A stretch of 64,000 bases of DNA from Rhizopus arrhizus (lineage: Eukaryota; Mucoromycota; Mucoromycetes; Mucorales; Rhizopodaceae). The notes below the pieces were generated by a model. That model saw nothing but the letters and a program-made list of their open reading frames with translations, searched no databases and was not told where the DNA came from. The position numbers and the translations under genes are program-made. Positions 1-11,300 of the stretch are shown here, piece by piece (position 1 is the stretch's first letter; each line of letters starts with the position of its first letter). The stretch is from NCBI GenBank assembly GCA_024220505.1, contig JAKZZE010000012.1:744001-808000 (forward strand), written 5' to 3'.

Positions 1-79
1 AGTATATCAGTAGTTATGGTAGCAAAACTATATTTAGGAAAAACACTGAAACGGTTTTTTAACTCACTGTATATACATT

Positions 80-1240
80 AACGAGTTATCTCGCCTTCTG
101 CGCCCACAACCTACAACCGCGGATATTTCCCTTACCGAACTTATCCTTCGGTTGAACTGCCTCCTCTATGCTGACGATGTGGTTCTCATAACTGCTAAGG
201 ACGACATGCCAAGCCTCCTCAAGTCTTGCGAAGATCATAGTTACAAGCTTGGGTACCAATGGAGCCCAAGTAAATGAGTTATACTAGATCCAACGCAACC
301 GTCTTCAAGTTACACTCTCTATGGCGAATCAATTCCAAAGCAACCTTCATTTCCCTACCTCGGAATTCCCTTTCGCCCTGGTGGCTATCTCAATACTGTT
401 GCATTGGTCAATCAAAACAAGACCAAAGCTCTTGCCACTATGAACCAACTCTCAGCTATTGGCGTTCACCCTAAAGGCTTTTCTTCTCTCCTTGGTACCC
501 GCTTTTACAGTCACATTGTTCATGCTCAACTGGAAGACGGCCTGGCCATTACCAAGATCACCACATTCCTTAGCAAACAACTGGAAGATGCCCAAAACGT
601 CTGTTTGCGTCGGATTTTCGGTGGCTCCCACACATCTTCCACCGCGGTAATGTTACATATGTCGAAGCTACCAACCATGCAGGAACGTACTTATGCTCTA
701 CAATCTCAGTTCCTTCTACGTTCCCTTACTCTTCCCGAAGATGCTCTGTTACACCATCTCCTTCCACATATCCGCCAGCCCCGAAGCCACTCCCAATGGT
801 ACAAACTCTCTAGGTCTCCCATTTGGAACAGATGCCTCCCCGACCCAGAGTCCCTGGATCGTCGCTCTTTAAAGTCGATACAACGAGACTACCGTCAAGG
901 CAACCTCGATAATAAACGTTCCACGCATGCCTCCGTTCTCCTTCAACATTGCCGCCCAACTATCTCTCTCGACCCTGTCCTATGGCTACCTATGTCCAAG
1001 TCTGAACGAAGTCATTGCATACGTTGGCGTCTTGGCTGGCTCCCTGGTAGTCGATACAAAGCCTGCCCTCGACACCCTGGCCAACCCTTTACAAAAGCCC
1101 ATACTATTCATTGTCTCCAGATGCACCGTAGACTCATGATGCCCGAAACCATTTCTGACCCATTGTCCTTCCTTTTAAATATGCTACCTACCAAGAAACC
1201 TCGCTCTCCTAACACAACACTCTCGTGGACCATTCGCTGA
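80..1240 (+). pseudogene. 5'-truncated LINE (non-LTR retrotransposon) reverse-transcriptase remnant
   Basis: One reading frame runs from about position 80 to the TAA/TGA near 1240. It carries the reverse-transcriptase catalytic motif LLYADDVVLIT (YADD codons at 167-178), followed by a long C-terminal region ending in a Cys/His-rich segment (CPRHPGQPF...HTIHC) typical of the tails of fungal LINE polymerases. An in-frame TGA at 275-277 interrupts it soon after the catalytic motif. The N-terminal endonuclease, nucleic-acid-binding ORF1 and the first RT blocks are absent, as expected for 5' truncation during target-primed insertion. The longest uninterrupted open part is 404-1240. The identification rests on the YADD box and overall layout; the clade is not determined. 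Confidence 0.85.
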
Positions 1241-1530
1241 CCAACTATATGCAGAATCCTATATGAATTCGATTACCTATATCACGCTAAGATCCCACCT
1301 ACTCCGCCCACTCACCTTGGGCAAAGTCTCTTAGAATGGCTACCCTCTTTTCCTTCTCACTAGTGTGTTTTACACTTGATCCCATTCACTTTTTCCAAAG
1401 CATTTTTACCCTTGATCCTAAAAGGGTTTTTTAGTCGCCACTATCCTTCCTTTATGAACTGCCTCGGGCGGAAAAAATGTAATATTACAATCGTGCGCCC
1501 AATAGAGGTTTAATTTATTTAAATAAAAAT
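1241..1530 (+). mobile_element. probable 3' untranslated tail of the LINE
   Basis: This non-coding stretch directly follows the LINE stop codon. It holds a small hairpin (CCTAAAAGGG near 1418-1427 followed by a T run) and a GC-rich island (CTGCCTCGGGCGG, CGTGCGCCC) unlike the AT-rich surroundings, then returns to AT-rich sequence. Position and composition suggest the element's 3' end. No clear poly-A tail or target-site duplication was found. Confidence 0.45.
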
Positions 1531-1857
1531 CTGTTTAATCGTATGTCTAAATGTTTTATGAAATATCTCATTCAACAAATCAATTTGTCTTGAAAAAAAA
1601 TTCAAAAGTCAGAAGAACTTTCTAACTATCGCTTTTTAGGTTAAAATAATATATAAAGAGTACATTAAAGATATAGTCTTTTGTTCTGTTATTAAAAAAA
1701 AGTATAGGTTATTATTTATTTGAAAATTTCTAAAGTTTTTGCATTGAAAAAAAAAAATAGAATTTACGTCACAATCAAGCATTTGTCTTGGCGAAAACCT
1801 TTTTCTTGTGGTCTTTTTCATTTTTGTACAGAATTTTTTATAATACCTGATACTATT

Positions 1858-3141
1858 ATGACAACATTAATGGTCATTCGAGATACCATCTATGCTCTTA
1901 CTTCATGCTGTTTTCCAAACCCTATTATAGCTGTTGGTAAACAAAAATTTAAAGTGATTAGTTTATTAGGAGAAGGGTATATTATATATAAACAATATAG
2001 CATAAACTGTACCTGATTTACGCCGTAGAGGATTTTCTTTTGTTTACTTAGTTGAGAATTTATCTAGTAGACAACGATTTGCATTAAAAAAGATTAAATG
2101 TTCGACAGGAGATCACAAAGCCATATCAGACGTTATGCATGAAATTGATATGTATCGTTTATTTGACAGTAATGAAAATATCATTAAGCTAAAGGATAAA
2201 CATATTATAACAGAGAAAGATGGTACAAAATCCATTTATTTATTTTTTCCTTATTACAAGGTAAAAGAAACACTTAGAAAAGACGTGAATAACAGTTTCA
2301 TAGAGAGGAAATTTACAAGATAATATTGATTCAAACAATATAAACAAGATATGCTTTCCAGAAAGGGATTTATTGGTATTTTTCTTAAAGATATGCTTTG
2401 CACTTCAAGAACTTCATGGGCATGAAGTTAATAATGCCAATATACCTTATGGTAATATTTATGTGATTTGTGCTTATAATGGAAATATAAACCATGTTTA
2501 TTTAGCTCATCGTGATATGAAACCTGAAAACATTCTTATATCAGATGATGGAAAGTCGCCTATACTCATGGATTTTGGGTCTGTGACTAAAGCAAGAATT
2601 CCAATAAACACAAGACAAGATGGTCTACTACAACAGGTAATAGCAATTATATAATTTGTGTTAAGCAATCGCTTAATACAAGTGTTAGGATATTGCTGCC
2701 GAGTATTCAACTATGTCATACCGTGCCCCTGAATTGTATGACATAAAGACAGGATCAGTATTAGATGAAAAAGTAGACATTTGGGTAATACAATAGGATA
2801 GGACCACAATAAAACACTAAAAGTAAACAAATAAATAGAGTTTAGGTTGTACGCTTTTCGCAGCTGCATATGGTCAAAATCCTTTCGAAATCAGTGCAAA
2901 TGAAATGGGAGGATCAATGGTGTTATCAATACTGAATGGCAATTACAAATTTCCTTCTAATGACCTTTACAGTGAGGAGTTTAAAGAATTGATCAAATGC
3001 TTACTTGTGGTTGAACCAAACGAAAGATTTGATATTTACCAGGTATATTTTCCTCTTATTGTAATGTCTTTAAATGACTCAGCTTTCCCTTTTCAGACTA
3101 TTTCCAAAATTAAATCAATGATTGGTGATATTTCTGAATAA
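1858..3141 (+). CDS. STK16/Env7-like (NAK family) serine/threonine kinase
   Basis: Seven exons give 324 residues: 1858-1976, 2029-2260, 2304-2451, 2506-2636, 2689-2784, 2839-3042, 3097-3141; all six introns are 43-54 bp with GT..AG ends, and every junction restores a kinase motif. Visible are the Gly loop LGEGGFSFVYLV (about 37-48), the ATP lysine in FALKK (K60), a helix-C Glu in MHEID, YAHRDMKPEN (catalytic D170), MDFGS (D189), YRAPE (about 221-225) and DIWSLGCTLF. The Ser after DFG and the short C-lobe match the STK16/Env7 branch of the NAK family. An N-terminal CC pair (C17-C18) is a plausible palmitoylation site, as in family members that sit on Golgi or vacuole membranes. It lies between two transposon relics yet has no broken codon. 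Start chosen at the Met giving the usual short leader; an in-frame open stretch goes back to 1720. Confidence 0.88.
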
Positions 3142-3390
3142 AAGAAATACACTGGATTTTCTCAGATTTTGGTAAAAATAACCACAGGTTTTGGAAATGT
3201 TTAGCCTCAGATTTTGAAAAAATGACATGATTTTTTGAGAAAAGCTTGGTGAAGATTTTGATGTTTCCCCTCCCCCTCAGTTACTAAAACATGGCTGACA
3301 ACATGAATTTATGAATATCCAACTCAGAGAGGAAATAACGACAAGCTTGATGTCAATGATGAGAGTAAATTATGAGTTTGGTTCCTGGCA

Positions 3391-4040
3391 CCATGGAGAT
3401 TGACGAAGAAAATGACCACGTATTGCAGTTACAATGCAAATCAGATTGGCCGTTACGATTGAAAAATTAATGGGAAGAAGAGGGCACAGTTCTGTCAAGT
3501 AAAAAAAGAGGGCATAATAAGGGTATCATGGCCAACATGAAGCAGCAACATACCTAATTTGTTGTTGCAATTATAGATAGTTGTGTACCAATGACTTTAG
3601 ACCAAATGAATCACAAAATTTTGGTTGAATTCCCTAATCTCACAGTTAGCAAAATTGCCTTCTACAATCATGTCCGTAAGCATTGTGTATTGAGTTTCAA
3701 GAGGCTCAAAAAAATTTCTGAAAAGAGAAATTCAGAAGTGAAGCTCCAGCAAAAAGCAACAGCGCTTGCATGGATGTCAGATAAAGACATGGATTTTGAA
3801 AAGAACAATGTCTTCCTTGACGAGACAGATTTAACCTCCACGTCAGCCGTTCTTGAGGTTGGTCTGAAAAAGGTGAACCTGCTAAATCTATCGTTCCTAC
3901 CTCTCGAGGAACTTCGATTGCAATCCTTGAGGCTATTTCTAAACAAGGAATAATCAAATTTTTTTTGAGAACTAATTACGGTAGCAGGCAGCAAGAAAAG
4001 AAAAGCTGATGGTACTGTTGTAACTATTTTCATAAATTAT
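3391..4040 (+). pseudogene. DDE_3/Tc1-mariner-like transposase, N-terminal half (broken)
   Basis: Conceptual reading across frames gives EEEGTVLSSKKRG, then TLDQMNHKILVEFPN, then DMDFEKNNVFLDET with the first catalytic Asp. After a frame change comes GEPAKSIVPTSRGTSIAIL, then the KKRKADGT segment near 3990-4015. This order matches DDE_3 transposases that are abundant in Mucorales. Stops lie upstream (TAA near 3466), and a frameshift separates the catalytic box from the GEPAKS block. The longest open piece is 3591-3953. The C-terminal half, with the second and third acidic residues, does not follow on this strand; a matching half is found inverted just downstream. Confidence 0.75.
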
Positions 4041-4149
4041 TCGTACACCTACAGAAAAAAATTTCGTGCATTTTAAAAAATAAAAAACTGATTCAAATTC
4101 AGAACAAAACCTCATTAATTGCAGGAAAAAAAAATATTACATTGGCTTA

Positions 4150-4660
4150 CTGTTCAAGAAGTCCTCGATCTAGCGGCTGAATATCTACCAAATCCTTGAA
4201 GATCGCTCAAAAAAATTCTACTGTATGCATCTTCACTTCTAGATGATAATGTCTCTTCCTACAAAAGTTCTTTTCTTTTAAGTTTATTTTTACATACTGA
4301 CCAAATCTGTTCAATTGGATTGAGCTCAGGGGAGTAAGCCAAAAGACAAACATAGCCTTAGCAGCATTGCTCAACTTATTTTCCGATATTAGTATTTTTG
4401 TGAATAGGAGCATTGTCTATAATAAAGTATCTGCTTTCTAATTACTGTTGCTGATACAAAATATCAACAGCATTTGCAATGAAATTATAGTGCTCAGTAG
4501 CGTTTCCTCTTTCGGCATTTTCAACAGCCTAAGTACCATCTGCTACCTTTCTCTTCTTTGAAGGGACTAGCTCCCTTGGTCTTCTTTGACGTTTATTACA
4601 CAATAAGAAGAGATAGCACCCAAAATAGTTATTGTTTTGATCCTTATCTTGGGTACATCT
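4150..4660 (-). pseudogene. DDE_3/Tc1-mariner-like transposase, C-terminal half (inverted, broken)
   Basis: Read on the minus strand from about 4570 the sequence gives PSKKRKVADGT, then ATEHYNFIANAVDIL, RYFIIDNAPIHKN (second catalytic Asp) and AYSPELNPIEQIWSVCKNKL (third acidic residue), ending in LSDLQGFGRYS. Several stop codons interrupt it. The block begins at the same KKRK(V)ADGT point where the plus-strand half stops, so the pair looks like one transposase whose 3' half was inverted, or two insertions meeting head to head. Confidence 0.72.
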
Positions 4661-5498
4661 GCAAAAGCACAGCAACCCTCCTCTATTTTTCTATCATGCT
4701 ACAGAGCGCCTCATGATCATTTCCTTCTATTCATTTATTGATACACTCAGAATTATGTTTAACCATTGGCTTTGTTTAAATATATTCTATAACAAAAAAT
4801 AAGCAATGCTATTGTAGTCTTTTAAGAGAATTGGTAACTAAAATAAGTTACAAGTAATAGGACCTTTTTAATAGAAGAAAGATGATTGTTCTTTGTACAT
4901 GTTTATTATTTCTAGCTTGAGAAGTTATATCTTCATTTCTTTGTCTTGATGCAGAATAATCGTGGTTTTTTACTATTTGGATTTTGGACCGGGATTGATG
5001 GCTTAAATGCTTGTTTAGATATTCTATATTTTGACGATCTATTAACATGTGTTTCTGTTGAGTTCTTTCAATATCTAACTTTTGTTTCTCTATTCACAGC
5101 GTTATTGCTGGCACTAATAATAAAAATGATGTTATGACCCAAAAATACTGTCAATGTTGATTCTATGAACAAAGGAACAGAAACTAAATACAGAGATGAC
5201 CCAATGGAAACAAAACATGATAGGTCTTCTGAAAAGTCCTGATTATTATGCATCTCGAGACAAAGGAAGTTTGATTAAACCCCTTAAAATAAGCACACTT
5301 TAATAAAGAACGTCTTGCTTCTATCTAAAAAGCTCTATAACTTCCGACTTATTTGGTTGTCACTAACTTGGAAAAATCACAACATTATGTAAATCCCCGT
5401 CTATTTCCTTCTTTCATTTACTTTTATCAATCCTACATGAAAATTTTACTGTTGATGCATCCCATACATATAGATCTACCAAGTCTTGTCAAAATAAG
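4661..5498. other. unassigned transposon-rich spacer
   Basis: No intact gene is seen. Short open frames occur on both strands, for example 4848-5048 on the minus strand with a basic, Gln/Asn-rich peptide, but none shows a motif I can name. It may contain decayed upstream parts of the flanking transposase or of the TnpB-like gene that follows. Confidence 0.5.
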
Positions 5499-6320
5499 AT
5501 GGAAAAAACAAAGAAGTATCGTCGCATCTGTGAAGCTATTAAATCACAAAAAGTACAAAATGCTGAAGCTATTCTAGTAGATTCTCGATCTTTAAATCTA
5601 CGAAATTTTAAAGAATACTTTAAAAACCGTGTATTAGTTACTGGATTATTACAAAGACATTATACTGAAACTACAACTAGTCATTTGACCGCTCATCCCT
5701 TGCATCGAGTATTGAAACCGTCCAAATATATTAGAAGGCAGAAAGCTAGCAAGAATATGTTTGTCAAATTGAAAAGTAATTTTGGAAACGATGCTGTTTT
5801 TGTTATGGGTAACTATTCCGCTCCAAATACCCGGTATCAAGAACTTACGAGAGGCGTCCGATTCAGAAGGCTGCTGAAGAAATATGGGTTCTTGGTGTGT
5901 TGGATTGATGAGTTTTGAACAAGTCAGTGCTGCCCTTCTTGCCTGACAACCTTAAGAGAATACCAAACCCACGACCATATCAAAGACAAAATAATCCTGA
6001 AGTTATTTTTCATGGTTTACTTAGGTAATTAAATGCTCTGATCAACGATTATCAAAATTATTTGCTGATTTGTTTTTTTCTTGTCCCTTAGATGTACAAA
6101 TCAAAATTGCGAAGTGACCGTCAAAATATTTCAGGTATTGAAGAGCTTCGTGAACGTTTATGAAATCGAAATTTGGCAGCATGTCTAAATATGATTCATA
6201 TTGTTCGCAACCTTCGCTTGAATGATGAAATACTAGAGAGGTTTCAGCGTGCTGGGGTGAAAGAAGAGGACTGATTAGAAGAAGAAGATTTGAAGAGAAT
6301 GAAGAACGACGAGTTTTATC
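5499..6320 (+). pseudogene. TnpB-like RNA-guided nuclease relic (probable Fanzor), copy 1
   Basis: The open part 5499-5915 encodes a basic region followed by FGNDAVFVMGNYSAP, RGVRFRRLLKKYGF and IDEF, then a TGA stop at 5916-5918. Reading on gives TSQCCPSC, the first half of a zinc ribbon. After a frame change comes NPRPYQRQNNPEVIFHGLLR, and an intact-looking intron (6025-6091) joins it to CTNQNCE, the second zinc knuckle. A further frame holds NRNLAACLNMIHIVRSLR, the RuvC-III-type block, with Asn (6170-6172) where copy 2 at 47 kb has Asp. Domain order (RuvC segment, Cys4 zinc ribbon, RuvC-III) is that of TnpB/OrfB and eukaryotic Fanzor proteins. RuvC-I was not found. The family name is inference from motif order. 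Confidence 0.65.
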
Positions 6321-6849
6321 TAGAATCCTGTAACTTTCCAACACAGTTATCGCTGTGTTACTCTGGATGTACTTTGGTAAGCTTGAACTTAAATAATTTG
6401 GTACTTTGTTTATTAACACTCGGTTATTGCACCTTTCATCATTTAATTTACTTTTATTGTTATTGATAAGTTTCATATTGATGTATTATCTATTTTCTAC
6501 CTACTAATTTTTTTTTTTTTTTTACTACATCTACTCATTATTGCTATTATTCTTATTCCATCTTTTGCACCAATTTTTCTTCTACTTTTGCTCAAAGTTT
6601 TTACCTACTTCTACGCTAACTTTATTTTCTCAAAAGTATATCAATAATTTCGGAATAAAGTGTATGTGCATTATAAGATATACTTTAGTAATTTTGTGTC
6701 TATAAATAGCTGATGTTAAGAAAGTTGAAAAAAAAAAGAGGGCACGCTACTGTTTCATTTCAAAAGTTAATTGATTCATTCTATTAACTTTCTCAGAGTA
6801 ATATTTCATAACTTTATTAATTATGTGGTATGAGAAGATAGTTTTTAAC
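6321..6849. other. intergenic, no gene seen
   Basis: AT-rich spacer with a T run near 6510-6523. Only the downstream decay of the TnpB-like relic and the presumed 3' region of the minus-strand TPX2-motif gene are here. Confidence 0.6.
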
Positions 6850-8320
6850 CTATGAGCGCTTCTTTCTAGAGGTAGGTTCTGAATCGTCTTCGAACTACGA
6901 AAAATAATGAGCATGAAAAAAAAAAGCGTATAATAAGTTTTACCTTTCTTTTCGATCCTCTTTTGTTTTGCTGCTGGCTTGCTTGTTCAGCTTCCTTGCT
7001 CTTCCATAACTTCAATTTTTCTTTAAACGCTTCTTCATGGTGTTGAGCACGTTCGCTTGTAGCAAATCGGAAGGGCTGTACTATTTATTTAGAATAGCGT
7101 GATTTCCACTACACAACTTCATTTTTACCTTGAACTCAGTAAGTTTCTGTTCCTTCTTCTCAACTTGCTTTCCTTGACGATTACGATCTTCTTTAGTTAT
7201 GGTATTTGATCTACTAAGTGTAGAAATTGTCTACAAAACAAAAGTAAAATAAATCAGTTGACTATACAGTACTTCTTTTATATATTATATGATTACCCCT
7301 CTGGCATAGCTAGGAGCATTTGATTTTTCAGATGATTGTGTGCTCTTTGAGCGTGTAGAAGCTTGAGAAGCAATACTTTGTTCGTCGGTGTTATCACGTT
7401 TGGCTTTCTTGAGATTGAGGTTTGTTGTCATAGGACGAGGCACCTAAAGAAATAATTATCAGAAAAGAAAAGAAAAAAGATTTTTGTTTTTACAGGTGGT
7501 TTGTTTGATCCATTGCCTAAGCCTTTTTCAAAGAGCTTTATACGTTCAGCCATGGAGACATAGGTGTCTTCAGGTAACATCTCATTTTTGATATCTTCAA
7601 TAGCATTAATTGTTGTTGTGGATTTATATTTGGGTATCTTAGAAGTTCCAACTCGTTTCTGTGTATTAAAAAGAAGAATTAGAAAAGAATAAGAGTAAAG
7701 GATAATGTGATATCTACAGTGATTCCTCCACCAGGGCATGGTTTTAATATGTTCTTTCGTTTCTGTTCTTCTTTTTTTGAACTAAGTCTATTTTCAAACG
7801 CGCGTGTACCTTGCATATAATGAGGTACTTCTGGTTCCAACTTCTTTTGTTCAATTTGAGAGATTTTTGCATGTCGTTTTTCTGAATGCATTTCTTTATT
7901 AATTATTCTTTGTTTAATTTCTGCCAACTTGTTTCTTGCTTGTTTCTGATCTGAATGAACCTCCTTCTCTATTGCTTTCTGCTTGAATTCTGCTTTACTT
8001 TCTGTATATCTTTGGTCTGAGTGTATTTCTTTAGAAGATACCTTTTCCTTAATTTCTACTTCTTTAACTTGATCTTCATTATTTAAGGCATCTTTGGTAT
8101 ATTCCTCATTGTTTTTTGGCTTTATTCTTTTTTCTGATGTGCTTGGACATGTAGTAATAGTTCTTTTTGATAAATCTTCAAAGGGATCTCTCAAAGGTGA
8201 ATTTATCAGTAATGATTTATATCTATCACTATATCTGCTGCGATAAGATGGAGAGTCATCACCTTTGAAAGAATCATTTGTATTGTTTTCATTGTGCTTA
8301 AGACTAAGAAGTGAAGACAT
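6850..8320 (-). CDS. TPX2 C-terminal-motif protein (microtubule-associated, predicted)
   Basis: Six exons on the minus strand (8320-7718, 7658-7494, 7443-7297, 7230-7129, 7075-6944, 6894-6850) give 397 residues; introns are 49-66 bp and all frames join. The recognisable part is residues 340-367, PFRFATSERAQHHEEAF followed by KEKLKLW, which matches the TPX2 C-terminal domain (aromatic-basic start, T-x-x-R-A, then an acidic/basic helix) found in spindle and cortical microtubule proteins. The N-terminal 200 residues are charged and probably partly coiled. They hold three imperfect repeats of about 23-24 residues, each opening with K-E-x-H-S-(D/E): KEIHSDQRY, KEVHSDQKQ and KEMHSEKRH. The tail is very basic. 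No kinesin or Aurora-binding segment was recognised, so a role at microtubules is inferred from one domain only. Confidence 0.72.
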
Positions 8321-11300
8321 GTGTATTTAAATGACTACAAGAATAAAAAAAAAAGAATTTCCTCATTCACGACAAGGTTTCCTTTTTAAGCCCTTACTGT
8401 TTTTTAATCTTCGCGCCAATCAACTTCTATGTAGTTTTTAATAGTGTAAAGAATGATAGTATTTTCACATGTTTACGTTAGTGATTTTACGCAAATACCT
8501 AATGCAGTGCTATTATTAATATATACAACTTGAAGTTTGTCTGGTGACCAATTTATTTTTTCCTCATTTATACAAAAGAGTCGCGTATAAAAACATCATA
8601 CCGTAATAAATCAAAACACTCTTAACAGGTGTATGATTCGAAGCATTTTTTGTACGCTTGTGTGTAGTCAACAGAAGAGATTATATATATATATATATAT
8701 ACAATTTGGATTATTTGCGAATGTGCATTACTAAATATTAAACTACATAAGCTGCATGTTATTTGCACCATTCATAAATAATTGCCCTTTGTCTCTAGTA
8801 GTTTATTATTAACACCATTGTCACAATTATAACCTTGCAGCGTTGCTACAGAATCAGGGCTTTGTTGTTTAGTTATTTTAACGCTCATCATATTAGACCT
8901 TATAAGCTGTAAGCCACTAAACAGAGCATTCAAAGAAATGAAGCAGTTTCATACTATTTCTTTTACAGAGTTTATCTGTAATATAAAAGCTAATATATAT
9001 TTTATAGGTACGCTAAGCCAAATTACTTGTTGTCATTATTAATATAGCTTAGGGCAGTATGGAATCATCGAACGTAATTATTCGGCTGAATGCAAACTAC
9101 ACATACCAAATCAGCTTGACGAACATCTCGAAATTGTATCTGTTTTCAAGAACTGAGATAAGGTTTTGCTGATTTCTTAAAAGGTGCTTCAAATTTGATA
9201 ATTATCTTATCATTATTGTTTTTATTACATGCCTTTATATTATTCTTTACTATAAAAAAAGGGATTTGCTGTAGCCTTTAATACTAGTCAACACCAGTTA
9301 GCTATTTGGCAATTGAGTTTGTTATGTACATTATACTACAATTTAAATTTTATTTATACTTAAAAGTGACGCAATGCATAATCTATACTATCATTGAGTA
9401 TGCATTTCCTCATCCTGGCAAGCATTTCCTTCTACAATACTAGATTTACTTATTTCTTATGTTGGCTTTGCTTGGATGCCGTGAGTAAAAGCTTTGATAG
9501 TATACTTCTAACTTGCTGATGACTCTCTCATCTTTTTCGAAATCGCACAAGAACTAGCTGCCTCCATAAGCCACTTTATGAATGTTCTTTATGTCTGAAA
9601 CATAAGAAAAACATGTAATTTTAGAAACAAGTGGTTCATGCAAGCATATGAACAAAAGAAGCTATACTAAGGGCCATGTCAGTACAAACTTGGTATGTTT
9701 ACCATGCTCAATTGTACACTATATAAAAATCGTTAGTTACAACTACAAAAAATATGCGTCTTTCTTACTATTTTAAGCATAAGATAATATCGATTGCGCT
9801 ATAAGCTTATTCATGTTGATCTTTTGCTATAATAGAAACAAAGCACACATTTACGCTTTCGCTGTAATTACAAAGATAAACTTGACAAAGCAGAAAGCAC
9901 CCTTACTTGCTTGTGTGTATAATTTTTATGTAAGCTAAATATTAGATTATGGTAGTTATTTATATTTATGATGGGCCTGAAAGAGAATCACTAAAAGCAC
10001 TTGCTGCTGCAAGTGTGAGAGAGAATATAGAGTGTAATACTAAATTATACATAGCTGTTAAAATGAACCAACTCAAACAACAATCCAACAGTTATTCTAC
10101 TGACAGTTCCCAATAACATACTCGTCATGATTAAATACATTTTTTAATGCTTGTTTACAGAATTTTATAGTGTTAAAGTATGCTAAAATATGTTTTGCAC
10201 GTTTAAGATGAAGACCCGCATGGCTTCTGTTTTAACCATAATTTTCTAAAACCGCCTACAATAAAGCTAGTCAACATAGCAAGGTACATTACGAAGACCA
10301 TGAACACGCTTTATAATATGAATGCGGCCGACATTATCTTAAATAAATTTTCTCAGCTATTACAATAATACTAACTAAACCTTTTGAAGCTATCAATGGG
10401 CTTTGTAATTTACCAATAAACATAAGTTGAAGTTGTAAAATTACATTCCACACAGAAGACATTATACTTTACCATAGCTCGAAAAGCAGAATAAGCATAC
10501 ACCCCATTCAGCAACTATAGATTATAAAAACGATATTTGAAAAGACATTGTGAGTGACTGTAATACAATAGAAATAAAAAGAAAATACTAAATGCAATAC
10601 ACATATATTCAGAATTAAATTTATTAAAGACATGAAGAGATACTCTTTTTTTTTTCAAGAATACAAGAAATCATTCCATTGTAGAGCCGCTAAAATTACT
10701 AGCGACGGCTACTATTAACGAAAATAAAAGCATCAAAGAAGCCACAGGATTAATGACATATATCTCAGAATAGTGTATCCAAACTTAAAATGGATTCAGA
10801 AAATAGCGACAGAGAGCTCAGGTCATTTTAAAAGACAATTTAATCCCTTTTCTTAGGCTCAAGCAAAGAAAATAAAAGCCAGCTTCTAAGAATATATAAG
10901 AGGAGCTTTACTGGTCTAAAACTTCAATTTGTTGGGTAAATTGCTGAACAGTGGGTATTAAAGTTGCAGAAGGCCCACTGTCGTTTCAAAGAGAAGAATA
11001 AAAATATACATGACAAAAATAAGCGGAATAGGCAAACAAACACCTGGTCATCTTCGTGGCATGACCTTCCAGTTGGAGAGGAATGTTAAATCAGTTGCAC
11101 AAAGATTAGAAAAAAATGACAATGGCAATGATGAAATTAAAGAGTGGATGAAAAGCGGATTGAATATTCTCAAAAGGTGATGGGCACATTGATTTCATTG
11201 GTGGAAAGACACTTCTTATAAAGTCTATATTACTATCTCTGTATTTATAATAAGTAATTGTACATTAACAATGTTGGCTTTAATAGTTCTAATAGTCAAT

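Noticed and set aside
2452..2505. In-frame extra segment between IPY and HRD of the kinase
   Set aside because: It begins GTAATA, ends TTTAG, and its removal restores the expected YAHRDMKPEN, so it is an intron.
6042..6476. 144-codon minus-strand ORF
   Set aside because: It runs antisense through the TnpB-like relic whose plus-strand blocks match a second copy in the window.
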